Source of the DNA: a virus
DNA: 38,776 nt
Strand: one strand, 5' to 3'
IMG/VR virus record: IMGVR_UViG_3300044998_000308
Location: 1-38,776 of that record
In this document: one piece after another, positions 16,334 to 25,119 of the stretch
Layout of the letters: the number at the start of each line of letters is the position of its first letter
Numbering within the stretch: the first letter of the stretch is position 1
Made by a program: the position numbers and the translations under genes
Notes under the pieces: generated by a model
Told to the model about the DNA's origin: nothing
What the model saw: only the letters and a program-made list of their open reading frames with translations
Database searches by the model: none

Positions 16334-19300
16334 CGTCGGGCAGGGCGTGTTCGCTGCGGTCGGCGGCGTCGTCGGATTCATCATCGGCGGCCCGACGGGC
16401 GCGGCCTACGGGTTCCAGATAGGGCTGCTGGCCGGCTCGGCGCTGTTCCCGACCCAGCTGCCCGGGGTGCAGGGGCCGCGGCTGCAGGACCTTGATACCG
16501 CCCAGCAGGACCCGGGCGCACCGGTCCCGATCGTCTACGGCACGTGCGCGATTACCGGAACCGTGATGTGGCTGGGCGAGGTCATCGAATCGAGCCAGAC
16601 GGACACCGTGGGCGGCAAGGGCGCGCCCGAGCAGGACGTAACCACCTACACGTACAGCCAAAGCGTTGCCATCGGCCTCTGCGAAGGCCCGCTGGGCGGC
16701 GTGCTGCGCATCTGGGAGAACGGCCGGCTGGTGTATGACGCGCGGCCCCAGCTGGCCGGCGAAACGGACGCCGACTTCGTGGCCCGCGGCGAGGCGGCCT
16801 CGGCCTATCTGGAAAACCTGACCATCTACCTTGGCACCGAGGATCAGGAACCCGACCCGACCATCGAGGCGGACAAGGGCGTCGGGAACGTGCCGGCGTT
16901 CCGCGGGCTGGCGTACATGGTCTACGCCAACCGGCAGCTGACGGACGACCAAGGGCGCCGGCACCCGGTGTTCAAGGTCGAGGTCAGCAACAACCCCGCG
17001 AACGTGCCGGTGCTTATCTACGACGTGCCCGGGGCCCAGACTTGGACGAAGCCGCGGGGGCTCGCATCCGCGCGGGTGACCGTGCTCGGCGGCGGCGGCG
17101 GCGGCGGGGCTGGCGCCGGACTGGCGGCCAACGGGTTCATCGGTTCCGGCGGTGGCGGTGGCGGTGGCGGTTTCTCACGCGCCACGTTCGCCGCCGACGT
17201 GCTTCCGGAAACGGTGGCCGTCACGGTCGGCGCAGGCGGTGCTGGCGGCACCACGACGCTGGACACGACGGGCAACGGCAAGCCGGGCACGGCCGGGACT
17301 AGTGGCGGGGCGTCGTCGTTCGGTGCGTTCCTGACCGCTGGCGGCGGTGGCGGCGGCGGCGGTGGTATTGATTCGCAGAGCGGCACCGCCGCTGGGGGCG
17401 CCGGCGGCGTAGGCGGAACCGGCACTCTGTACACCGGTGGCGCCGGCGGCGCTGGCGAGGTCGGCAACGCGGCCGGGCCGCAGAACGGCAACCCGGGACA
17501 AACGGTGGTACTCGCCGGCGGTGGTGGTGGCGGCGGCGGGGCGCTGGACCGATTCGACGTGGCCGGCAATGCCGGCCCCGGCGGCAGCGTGCAGGCGCCC
17601 GGGGCCGTCCCTCTGGTCACCGGGGGAGCGGCTGGTGCCGGCTGCGCCCGCAAGGGCGGCTGTCAGGCATCCGGCGGCGGCGCCGGCGGCAACACTGGGG
17701 ACGACCCGTACAGCGGCGGCGGTGGTGGTGGCGGCGGCGGGTGCGCCGGCGGGAATTTCGTGCCCGGGTCCGGCCCAGCGATCGCTGGCCCGGGGGCTGC
17801 TGGAGGCCGCTATGGCGGCGGTGGTGGCGGCGGCGGCAGCGCTCAAGGACGGGTCTCGTCGAACATTGCCGCCGTCGCGCTGGGGGGTGCCGGCGGACCC
17901 GGTGGTAGCGGCGCCGTCATCGTCGAGCAGACGTACAGCACCAGCGGGTTGAAGCTGGCCGATGTCGTGCAGGACATCAGCCGGCGGGCGGGCCTCTGGG
18001 ATGTTGACGTGGAACAGCTGCGCGACATCCCGATCGACGGGTACGTGATCGGCCGGCCAATGCCTGCGCGCGCTGCGCTTGAGCCGCTGCGCAGTTTCGG
18101 CTGGTTCGACGGGGTGGAAAGCGGTTTCCTGCTCCGCTACGTGAAGCGCGGCGGAGTCGCCGTGGCCGAGCTTGGCGTGCAGGACTTAGGGGCGTCGGCC
18201 GGCGCGGACCGGCCACCGCCCGCCATTACCACACGCAAGATTCAGGACGTAGAGCTGCCCCGGCAGGTTCGGGTGCAGTACATCGACGTCGACCGCGATT
18301 ATGAACCCGGCGAACAGCTCAGCCCGACCCGCATCACGACCGAGGCCACGAACGACGTAGACGTCGCGGTACCGGTGGTAATGAACGGGACCAAGGCGGC
18401 CCAGATTGCCGAAATCCTCTGGTCAGACGCGTGGCGCTCGCGCTGGGTTCACCAGACGGCGGTCGACGGTTCGTGGCTGCGGCTCGAGCCAACCGACCCG
18501 ATTCTGGTGCCAGTCGACGGGCGCGTGCAGCGTATGCGCATAGTTTCTGTGACCGATGAAGGCCCGGAACTGCGGCGGCTCGAGCTGGTGCGCGACGACG
18601 ACGGCAGCTACATCAGCTACGCGGTCGCCGAGGCGCCCGACCGCCGGCCGAACGTCGTCACGCTGGTCCGCGATTCGGCGGTGCTGCTGTTGGACCTGCC
18701 GGCGCTGCGCGACGAGGACGACGACCCCGGCTTCTACGCGGCCGCATACCCGATCGGCCCGGGTACCGTGTGGCAGGGCGCTGTCCTGTTCAAGTCGATA
18801 GATGGCGGCCAATCGTTCGCGCCGTCCGGCACGCTGACGCAAGCGACGGTCGTCGGCACGCTCGCCGCCGGCCTGCCCGACGGGATCAGCTCGACGTTCG
18901 ACGAAGCGGCAGAACTGCTGGTGGACCTTGAGTATGGGACGCTGGAAAGCCGGACCGAGGCGGCGATACTCGCCGGGGCGAACGCCGCGGCAATCGGCGC
19001 GGACGGGCGCTGGCAGATCGTGCAGTTCCGGGACGCCGAACAGCTCGCCGGCGGGCGCTGGCGCTTGACCGGCATACTGCGCGGCCGGAAAGGTACCGAG
19101 TACCTGACCGGCGGCTCGCGCGCTGGCGATCGGTTCGTGATGGTCAGCACCGGCACCCTGATCCGGGTGGCGTTGCAGCTGTCCGAGGTTGGCGCGCTGC
19201 GCGTCTGGCGGTCGGTTTCTGTCGGCCGGCCCTACTCGACCGGGACAAATCAGGAATTCACCGGCCGGGCCCGGGCGCTGCTGCCGTGGTCGCCGGTCGA

Positions 19301-20543
19301 CATCGGCATCGAGGCCAGCGGCGGGGACCGGATCATCACGTGGAGCCGGCGCGACCGCTTCGGGCAGGAATTGCAGAGCGGCGTCGAAGTTCCGATGAGC
19401 GAGGACACCGAAGCCTACGAGGTCGACGTATTCGACCGGGCGGACACCGGCGCACCGCTGCTCACGCTGTCGACCAATGGGCCGCTGGCTACGCTGACCG
19501 AGGCCCAGCGGTACGCCATTTTCGGCAGCCCGTCGGACGGCGAGATTGCCGTGGCCGTGCATCAGATGTCGGCACGGGTTGGTCGCGGGGTACCCGGCTA
19601 CTTCCCGGCGGAGCTGTTCGCGTCGGTCACGGATGAAACGGTCGACCCGACCCCGGAGCCGCCCGGCGGCCGGTCGGTCGAGCTCGGGTATCTGGAGTTC
19701 GTGAAGTCACGCCGCCCCGGCGACACGTCGCAGCGGACGCTCGAGGCGCGCGCCCGCAACCCCGCCGGGCGGTACGTGCTGGACCTGCTGCGCAACGGCG
19801 GCGGCTCGTCGTCCTATTCGCTGCTGCGATTCAACGATGGCAACGACGTGAGCGTCGCCAGCGCCGGCGTGTTCGACGTAACCGACATGCTTCAGGACCC
19901 GACCGACCCGCGGTTCGTGTATCTGGCCCAGCTGTTCGGCGGCAACGGGCCGAGCTCGCCCGGCCCGGGCCTGCTGCGCCGCGTGAATATCGAGCTGCTG
20001 ACGGCTGGGGGGCTGATTTCCGGCGCGACGGTGGCCCAGCGGCTGACCGGGCTTTCCGGCGACCCGCAGCGGCTGGCCCTGATCGATGGTGTTTTGTACG
20101 CGGCGTGCCCGTTTGAGAATACCGTCGCCCGGCACGACCCTGCCGACCTGTCGCCGCTGTTCCCTGACCTGTTCCCGGGCTTCAGCCCGTTCTACGTGTT
20201 CGCGCGAGGCACCGAGCTATGGGCCGCGACGCGGGCGCGGCCGGCGTCGACGGTGTACCGCCTGAACCCGGTCACCGGAGCCGTCCTGTCGCAGTTCAAC
20301 ATCGCCCCGTTCTGCGTCGACGTGCGGGCGGTGGGCGACTTCCTGTACGCCATCAGCATTGACGACGAGCGGCTGTACAAGTACCGGCTGCCGGACGGTG
20401 CCCTGCTCTGGGATGCCGATTTCAGCGCGGAAACGTGGGGCGACTCACGAAACTACCTGCAGGTTGACGGCGCCCGGATCAGCGCCGGCCGGGTGGTGGT
20501 GCGGGTATACGATAGCGCCACCGACGAACAGCTCTACCCGTGA
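16326..20543 (+). CDS. Tail hub/host-specificity protein (J-like) with glycine-rich insertion
   Basis: 1405 residues. Residues 1-230 (hydrophobic Gly-rich start, then PVPIVYGTCAITGTVMWLGEV, SVAIGLCEGPLGGV, RGLAYMVYANRQL) are the usual start of GTA/lambda-J-like hubs. Residues about 233-540 form an inserted glycine-rich domain: it opens with AQTWTKPRGLASARVTVLGG, has eight or more runs of 5-9 glycines and closes with GSGAVIVEQTY. Residues about 545-900 (DVVQDISRRAGL, FDGVESGFLLRYVKRGG, MRIVSVTDEGPELRRLELVRDDDGSY) match the Phage-tail_3 core. The last 250 residues, with repeated strands such as LIDGVLYAACPFENTVARHD and YRLNPVTGAVLSQF, look like a beta-propeller. It closes the tail tip and probably determines host binding. 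Confidence 0.9.
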   Translation: MSNVGQGVFAAVGGVVGFIIGGPTGAAYGFQIGLLAGSALFPTQLPGVQGPRLQDLDTAQQDPGAPVPIVYGTCAITGTVMWLGEVIESSQTDTVGGKGAPEQDVTTYTYSQSVAIGLCEGPLGGVLRIWENGRLVYDARPQLAGETDADFVARGEAASAYLENLTIYLGTEDQEPDPTIEADKGVGNVPAFRGLAYMVYANRQLTDDQGRRHPVFKVEVSNNPANVPVLIYDVPGAQTWTKPRGLASARVTVLGGGGGGGAGAGLAANGFIGSGGGGGGGGFSRATFAADVLPETVAVTVGAGGAGGTTTLDTTGNGKPGTAGTSGGASSFGAFLTAGGGGGGGGGIDSQSGTAAGGAGGVGGTGTLYTGGAGGAGEVGNAAGPQNGNPGQTVVLAGGGGGGGGALDRFDVAGNAGPGGSVQAPGAVPLVTGGAAGAGCARKGGCQASGGGAGGNTGDDPYSGGGGGGGGGCAGGNFVPGSGPAIAGPGAAGGRYGGGGGGGGSAQGRVSSNIAAVALGGAGGPGGSGAVIVEQTYSTSGLKLADVVQDISRRAGLWDVDVEQLRDIPIDGYVIGRPMPARAALEPLRSFGWFDGVESGFLLRYVKRGGVAVAELGVQDLGASAGADRPPPAITTRKIQDVELPRQVRVQYIDVDRDYEPGEQLSPTRITTEATNDVDVAVPVVMNGTKAAQIAEILWSDAWRSRWVHQTAVDGSWLRLEPTDPILVPVDGRVQRMRIVSVTDEGPELRRLELVRDDDGSYISYAVAEAPDRRPNVVTLVRDSAVLLLDLPALRDEDDDPGFYAAAYPIGPGTVWQGAVLFKSIDGGQSFAPSGTLTQATVVGTLAAGLPDGISSTFDEAAELLVDLEYGTLESRTEAAILAGANAAAIGADGRWQIVQFRDAEQLAGGRWRLTGILRGRKGTEYLTGGSRAGDRFVMVSTGTLIRVALQLSEVGALRVWRSVSVGRPYSTGTNQEFTGRARALLPWSPVDIGIEASGGDRIITWSRRDRFGQELQSGVEVPMSEDTEAYEVDVFDRADTGAPLLTLSTNGPLATLTEAQRYAIFGSPSDGEIAVAVHQMSARVGRGVPGYFPAELFASVTDETVDPTPEPPGGRSVELGYLEFVKSRRPGDTSQRTLEARARNPAGRYVLDLLRNGGGSSSYSLLRFNDGNDVSVASAGVFDVTDMLQDPTDPRFVYLAQLFGGNGPSSPGPGLLRRVNIELLTAGGLISGATVAQRLTGLSGDPQRLALIDGVLYAACPFENTVARHDPADLSPLFPDLFPGFSPFYVFARGTELWAATRARPASTVYRLNPVTGAVLSQFNIAPFCVDVRAVGDFLYAISIDDERLYKYRLPDGALLWDADFSAETWGDSRNYLQVDGARISAGRVVVRVYDSATDEQLYP

Positions 20544-20554
20544 GGCCGTGAGCC

Positions 20555-22003
<1,449 letters not shown>

Positions 22004-22004
22004 C

Positions 22005-22039
22005 CGGGCCGGCGGGCGGCCGTGCGGCGCCCGCCGGCC
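22005..22039. terminator. Hairpin between convergent fibre and accessory genes
   Basis: Perfect 12-bp stem GGGCCGGCGGGC / GCCCGCCGGCCC with an 11-base loop right after the fibre stop and eight bases from the end of the opposing gene. No T run on either side, so strong termination is not certain, but the place suits a bidirectional terminator for the late operon and the leftward unit. Confidence 0.55.
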
Positions 22040-22046
22040 CGGGGCC

Positions 22047-22268
22047 TCAGCGAGCGAGGCCGGCCGCGCGCTTGCCGGCAGGCGTGGCGCGGGCGGTGTA
22101 CCGCGAGCCGTCGCAGCTCACGTCGACCCAGCCGCGAGATTGGCAATCGTTCGCGGTCCTGTGCCACGCGACAAGCATGCGGACGCTGGCGCGATTGGAA
22201 GTCATCGGTGACTGGTGGCCATCAGGGCCCGCGGCGAGGCGCACGAAATCGAACTGGTCTGGCGTCAT
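22047..22268 (-). CDS. Small hypothetical protein, unit 1 second gene
   Basis: 73 residues. MTPDQFDFVRLAAGP, LVAWHRTANDCQSRGWVDVSC and a final GSRYTARATPAGKRAAGLAR with a basic end. GGAGCACCGACC-ATG gives a good ribosome site, and the gene follows 22284-22505 by 15 bases. The C-terminal strand-turn-strand with TPAGK suggests a small winged-helix or beta-hairpin domain; no family recognised. Confidence 0.7.
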   Translation of the reverse strand: MTPDQFDFVRLAAGPDGHQSPMTSNRASVRMLVAWHRTANDCQSRGWVDVSCDGSRYTARATPAGKRAAGLAR

Positions 22269-22283
22269 GGTCGGTGCTCCGGT

Positions 22284-22505
22284 TCAGAACAGCGTGACGG
22301 CGCCGCCGCCGGCGCCGCGGGCCACCGCTTCGGCGTACGCGCGGGCGGCCTCGATGGTCGCGTAGCCGCTGCGGCTGCCGATCAGCAGGCCGCTGTCATC
22401 GTCGGCGACGACGACCGCGAACGCGCGGCCGCCGGGCGCGTGCACAACACGGGCGGTGATGCCGTTTTCGGCATCGTGGAAGCTCAGCAGGGCGGGGGCG
22501 TTCAT
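22284..22505 (-). CDS. Small hypothetical protein, unit 1 first gene
   Basis: 73 residues from the ATG at 22505, chosen because GGAG precedes it and a conserved promoter/leader module lies just upstream; the frame is open further but without support. The sequence alternates strands (ITARVVHAP, FAVVVADDDSGLLIG) and ends with a helix (TIEAARAYAEAVARG), an alpha/beta fold. No family recognised. Part of the leftward accessory region. Confidence 0.7.
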   Translation of the reverse strand: MNAPALLSFHDAENGITARVVHAPGGRAFAVVVADDDSGLLIGSRSGYATIEAARAYAEAVARGAGGGAVTLF

Positions 22506-22519
22506 CTGGTGCTCCGTCG

Positions 22520-22591
22520 TTCGGTGGCTGCTCGATGGGTTCATCCTCGCATCCGGTGCCGCGGGCGTCCGGAACCGCGTCACAATTCCGG
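22520..22591 (-). promoter_or_regulatory. Leftward promoter/leader module 1
   Basis: Box GTCACAATTCCGG at 22579 (plus-strand reading) and leader GCTCGATGGGTTC at 22530 lie 49 bp apart, with GCATCC between. The leader is about 25 bases before the start at 22505. It has the same layout as the modules before 23255, 24328, 26519 and 27054. This copy lacks a clear TTGC..GCAA operator. Confidence 0.6.
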
Positions 22592-22614
22592 CTCCGGGCG
22601 CTCCGCGGCCAGCG

Positions 22615-22887
22615 TCAGCCATTTTCAAGCGTGCGTGTGATGGCGGCGCGTTCGGCCGGCCCTATCGGGCGAGTTACGCCAGCATTTCGCTGCGACTGAC
22701 GCCAAACGCGGTCGGCCTCGCTGCGCGCCTGCTCAGCCACAATGGCCGCGCCCGGGTAGCCGCGCGCGAAGCCGTTGTCCGCCAGATAGTCCCGGATGGC
22801 CCGGGGTTCATCGCCGCAGAGGTCGCGCGTGGCGACGATGATCCGGGCGAGGTCGAGGACGTGTTCCTGCATCGTTTTCACGGTCAT
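22615..22887 (-). CDS. Small hypothetical protein, unit 2 second gene
   Basis: About 90 residues. Start ATG at 22887 or, better spaced from GGAG, GTG at 22881 giving MKTMQEHVLDLARII. Mostly helical (LDLARIIVATRDLCGDEPRAIRDYLADNGFARG), ending in PIGPAERAAITRTLENG. It lies 29 bases after the stop of 22917-23255 and is probably cotranscribed. No family recognised. Confidence 0.65.
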   Translation of the reverse strand: MTVKTMQEHVLDLARIIVATRDLCGDEPRAIRDYLADNGFARGYPGAAIVAEQARSEADRVWRQSQRNAGVTRPIGPAERAAITRTLENG

Positions 22888-22916
22888 GCTCCGCGTGGGG
22901 TATCTGTCGCGCCGTT

Positions 22917-23255
22917 TCAAAGCCCGCTGACGATGCGGGCTTTCTGTTTTTCATTGGCAACCCGGGCGGGGTGGTCCGGCCCGTGGCCAGCCTTCACGGC
23001 CTCGCGGGAGGCGCTTGCGATGGCCAGCTCGGCCTCGGTCGCATCGCGCAGCCTCAGCCATTGGACGGCGTACTCGCCGTCGCTGTCGCAATCGTCGGGA
23101 GCCCCGACCGGCGTTCGCTCGGTGCGGGTCTCGAGGACTGCGACCGGAAAACCGCCGAGCCGGAAAACTTCGCCGGCATTCCTGCGATTCTTCGCTTGAT
23201 ACCAGCCGTCCACGCAGGCGGCGAGGATCGCGGGGTTCAGTGTGGTCGGGTTCAT
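22917..23255 (-). CDS. Hypothetical protein, unit 2 first gene
   Basis: 112 residues from ATG at 23255 with AGGCT upstream. NPAILAACVDGWYQAKNRRNAGEVFRLGGFPVAVLETR is followed by EYAVQWLRLRDATEAELAIASASREA and a basic end. The mixture of an N-terminal helix and beta strands is compact; no family recognised. It is preceded by promoter/leader module 2. Confidence 0.68.
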   Translation of the reverse strand: MNPTTLNPAILAACVDGWYQAKNRRNAGEVFRLGGFPVAVLETRTERTPVGAPDDCDSDGEYAVQWLRLRDATEAELAIASASREAVKAGHGPDHPARVANEKQKARIVSGL

Positions 23256-23276
23256 TGTGAGCCTCGAAGGATCGGT

Positions 23277-23341
23277 GGTTTCGACGGTTCCAGCATCCCA
23301 CGACGCGGCCCCGCCTACCGTGACCGAGGTCCCATTTCTGG
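23277..23341 (-). promoter_or_regulatory. Leftward promoter/leader module 2
   Basis: Leader GGTTTCGACGGTTCC (23277-23291) is identical over 15 bases to that of module 3, followed by AGCATCC as in module 4. The distal box GTCCCATTTCTGG (23329-23341) matches 11 of 13 positions of the consensus and is 51 bp from the leader. The leader lies 23 bases before the start at 23255. Confidence 0.6.
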
Positions 23342-23592
23342 TGCCTGCGCGGCGTCCGGGCATAGTTCAACCCCTTTCCCCGGGGGCGGGGCGCGCTGGC
23401 CCTGCTGCCGGGTACTCGGGTCCCCTGCGCGGGTTTGCCGCGCGCCACCCCGGGAGGCGGTTCCGAATCGGGACCGGGTTGCAGAGGGACGCAGCGCCCG
23501 GGTTAACGGTTTCGTGTGCGGCAGGCCCGTTTCGGCCCCGATGCTTTCGCGGCACGCGCGATGCGTGGCGGCAGGGTCGGGGGCGTAAGGGC

Positions 23593-23621
23593 TTGAAGCG
23601 GGAGTCGGGCGGGGATAGGAT
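23593..23621 (+). promoter_or_regulatory. Sigma70-like promoter of a candidate small RNA
   Basis: TTGAAG (23593-23598), a 17-base spacer and TAGGAT (23616-23621) read rightward in a 550-base stretch (23256-23805) with no convincing gene. A transcript would start near 23628 and meet the terminator at 23677-23716. This is one of the best sigma70-like pairs seen in the intergenic regions of the window. Confidence 0.5.
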
Positions 23622-23627
23622 TCCCCC

Positions 23628-23717
23628 GTGGTTCCGCGTCGGCGCCCGGGCCCCCGGGTTTAGTGCCGACAAACATGACGCCCCCAGTGTTTGCGCGCTG
23701 GGGGCGTCGACTTTTTA
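23628..23717 (+). ncRNA. Candidate ~90-nt small RNA
   Basis: Bounded by a TTGAAG-N17-TAGGAT promoter and an intrinsic terminator. A first hairpin is closed by GTCGGC (23638-23643) and GCCGAC (23665-23670), with CCCGGG repeats inside; the second hairpin is the terminator. The open frames here are low-complexity antisense shadows. No known RNA family is recognised. It is transcribed against the leftward genes around it and could act in trans or as antisense to read-through RNA from the unit at 24328. Confidence 0.42.
23677..23716 (+). terminator. Intrinsic terminator
   Basis: Stem GACGCCCCCAG / CTGGGGGCGTC (11 bp, perfect), 10-base loop, then GA and five T (23712-23716). It works only rightward, although no rightward protein gene ends nearby. 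It ends the candidate small RNA or stops late transcription that passes 22039. Confidence 0.85.
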
Positions 23718-23787
23718 GCACTGGTGAAACGTCATGGGAAGCCCGGTCAGACAGGACCGCGCCGCCCGCCGGGTTCAGCCGGGATTA

Positions 23788-23803
23788 TGTTTCACGTGGA
23801 ACC
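23788..23803. other. parS-like centromere site
   Basis: TGTTTCACGTGGAACC agrees at 14-15 of 16 positions with bacterial parS (TGTTYCACGTGRAACA), the palindrome bound by chromosomal ParB. It lies in the short gap between the small-RNA terminator and the end of the leftward gene at 23806. No ParA and no full ParB are encoded in the genome, so a host ParB would be the partner. Only one copy was found. Confidence 0.6.
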
Positions 23804-23805
23804 TG

Positions 23806-24072
23806 TCACCGCACCAGCTCGCGCCCGTCGAGCCGGTAGATGGCCACCCGGACGTGGTTCCGGTAGGCGGCCACCATGCACCGCTGCATCCGGTTGTGCT
23901 GCGGAAAGCGGCGGGCGTAAACCCGCGCCCATCCGAGGGCATCGTCGACCGTGGCGAACGGTAGGACGCCGGAGACTGGCGTGAACGAACGAACGCGCCC
24001 GCAGAAGCCCACCACTACCGGGTAGAACAGGATCGGCGCGCCTGCGGCCTTGGGCGGGCCGTCAGCGGTCAT
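23806..24072 (-). CDS. Hypothetical protein, unit 3 last gene
   Basis: 88 residues from ATG at 24072, coupled to a 17-codon ORF whose stop overlaps it. APILFYPVVVGFCGRVRSFTPV, then FATVDDALGWARVYARRFPQHNRMQRCMVAAYRNHVRVAIYRLDG: an alpha/beta layout with a hydrophobic N-terminal strand. No family recognised. The stop lies three bases from the parS-like site. Confidence 0.68.
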   Translation of the reverse strand: MTADGPPKAAGAPILFYPVVVGFCGRVRSFTPVSGVLPFATVDDALGWARVYARRFPQHNRMQRCMVAAYRNHVRVAIYRLDGRELVR

Positions 24073-24122
24073 CGGGCGTACCCGCAGCCGTAGATGCTGG
24101 CGGCCGGGCGGCGTTCCGCCAT
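24069..24122 (-). CDS. 17-residue linking ORF
   Basis: MAERRPAASIYGCGYAR. Its ATG overlaps the stop of 24122-24328 (TGATG) and its stop overlaps the ATG of 23806-24072. The double overlap suggests it is translated and passes ribosomes on to the next gene. Too short to judge function. Confidence 0.4.
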   Translation of the reverse strand: MAERRPAASIYGCGYAR

Positions 24123-24328
24123 CACTGCGCCACCGCCTGCGCGATGGCCCGCGCGGCGTGACCCCGAGTCGGGCAGCAGGCGATGTACTCGCCCGCCACG
24201 ATCGCCGCGTACGCCCGCGGCCCCTGCCGGACGATGGCCGTGCCATCGGCGAAAACTTCGGCGCCGAGAACGTCGCCGACGATCGTCGGGAAAGCGGCGC
24301 GGGCTTCGGAAGCGTTGAGAATCTGCAT
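24122..24328 (-). CDS. Small hypothetical protein, unit 3 first gene
   Basis: 68 residues. MQILNASEARAAFPTIVGDVLGAEVFADGTAIVRQGPRAYAAIVAGEYIACCP and a helical end. The pattern LNASEARAAFPTIV...G...IVRQGPRAYAAIV resembles small antitoxin-like folds (Phd/YefM type: N-terminal strand, helix, strand, GxP), but no toxin partner is evident and the match is by eye. ATG is preceded by GGAGACTTCCGCC and by promoter/leader module 3. Confidence 0.65.
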   Translation of the reverse strand: MQILNASEARAAFPTIVGDVLGAEVFADGTAIVRQGPRAYAAIVAGEYIACCPTRGHAARAIAQAVAQ

Positions 24329-24349
24329 GGCGGAAGTCTCCGTGGGTGG

Positions 24350-24414
24350 GGTTTCGACGGTTCCTATACTTGCATGGCGCGCAAACGAAAACCGGCACCC
24401 GGTCACACTTTCGG
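24350..24414 (-). promoter_or_regulatory. Leftward promoter/leader module 3
   Basis: Leader GGTTTCGACGGTTCC (24350-24364), a -10-like TATAGG on the minus strand overlapping it (24363-24368), the palindromic operator (24370-24384) and the distal box GTCACACTTTCGG (24402-24414) lie in that order. The box-to-leader distance is 51 bp. There is no good -35 hexamer 17 bp from the TATAGG, so activation through the distal box is likely. Confidence 0.65.
24370..24384. promoter_or_regulatory. Operator A (TTGCATGGCGCGCAA)
   Basis: 15-bp palindrome with TTGC/GCAA arms, one of five near-identical sites in the window. It overlaps the promoter core of the leftward unit at 24328, directly beside its TATAGG, so a bound repressor would block transcription. 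Confidence 0.65.
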
Positions 24415-24415
24415 C

Positions 24416-24706
24416 ATGCCGCCGTTGCTGGGCTTCCGGCGGCTCGCCGCGGTGGTCCTGCTGGCGTTTGCCACGGTCGAGGTTGACCGGCCGGCCGACG
24501 CGCTGCGGCCCGACCCGGGGCGCGAGGCCCCCGCCACGCCCACCCGCAACGGCCGCCGGCGCGAGGATGGGCTATGGCCTGCACCAGAGCCGCCACGCGA
24601 GCCGCGGCAGCCGGGACCGGTGTACCAGAGGCCCCCGGGTGGCCGCCGACGCACGCGCGACGACGTGGCGCCGGAGCCGACGGCGCTGTGGGGCGTTCGC
24701 GGTTGA
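24416..24706 (+). CDS. Hypothetical membrane-anchored Pro-rich protein (doubtful)
   Basis: 96 residues from ATG at 24416; the frame is open from 24374, but that ATG lies inside operator A. LLGFRRLAAVVLLAFATVEV is a possible signal or membrane segment after a short basic start. The remainder is Pro/Arg-rich (PEPPREPRQPGPVYQRPPG), as in periplasmic linkers. No ribosome site is seen, so it may be non-coding. Without it, 24329-24839 would hold only control elements. Confidence 0.35.
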   Translation: MPPLLGFRRLAAVVLLAFATVEVDRPADALRPDPGREAPATPTRNGRRREDGLWPAPEPPREPRQPGPVYQRPPGGRRRTRDDVAPEPTALWGVRG

Positions 24707-24839
24707 GCAGTCGCGCGGGTGCCGTCGACTGCCGGCGCCGGCGTCGCGGGAATCGAAAACTGCGGAGCGCGTCACGGTCTGCTCCGGGGCTGCTCGATAC
24801 AGTGCAGTCGTGCCGGGATGTTCCGGCGAGGAGAGCGGA

Positions 24840-25112
24840 ATGACGGACCACGACCCAAACGCGAAGTACCGGATCGCCACGTTCACGGTTGAGAACACGA
24901 CGATTCGGGTCTACCTGCTGAACCCCGGCGAAGCGTTCGAGCGCTTCGGCGGCCTGCAGCGCAGCCTTCCGGTGACCAAAACCGCGTCGCTGATTGTCAG
25001 CACGTCGGACCATCGCGGCCGCAAGGACATGGAGTACGACCTGCGCGGCCAGAGCGGCGACGACATGTGGGGTTGGATTTTCGACATCTGCCGGCAGTCC
25101 GCAGCCAAGTAG
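24840..25112 (+). CDS. Hypothetical rightward protein in leftward block
   Basis: 90 residues with GAGGAG seven bases before ATG. MTDHDPNAKYRIATFTVENTTIRVYLL, then KTASLIVSTSDHRGRKDMEYDLRGQ and DDMWGWIFDICRQ: a small beta-rich protein. It is the only well-supported rightward gene between 22003 and 27775. GATACA about 45 bases upstream may be its -10. No family recognised. Confidence 0.7.
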   Translation: MTDHDPNAKYRIATFTVENTTIRVYLLNPGEAFERFGGLQRSLPVTKTASLIVSTSDHRGRKDMEYDLRGQSGDDMWGWIFDICRQSAAK

Positions 25113-25119
25113 GCTAAAC

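Noticed and set aside
17080-17930. Glycine-codon runs as a CRISPR array or microsatellite
   Set aside because: Repeats are irregular, in frame and flanked by conserved hub sequence; they encode a glycine-rich protein domain.
18423-19562. 379-codon antisense frame inside the tail hub gene
   Set aside because: His/Arg/Pro-rich composition typical of the complementary strand of a GC-rich gene; no ribosome site or known motif.
23367-23672. Leftward frame of 101 codons in the 550-base gap
   Set aside because: Pro/Arg-rich, no ribosome site, and interrupted by the promoter and hairpins of the candidate small RNA.
24363-24400. Sigma54 (-24/-12) promoter reading of the leftward modules
   Set aside because: The GG and GC elements are 9 bases apart in modules 3 and 5 instead of 10, and are absent in modules 1 and 4.
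24374-24415. ATG at 24374 as start of the rightward Pro-rich frame
   Set aside because: The codon is part of operator A and no ribosome site precedes it.
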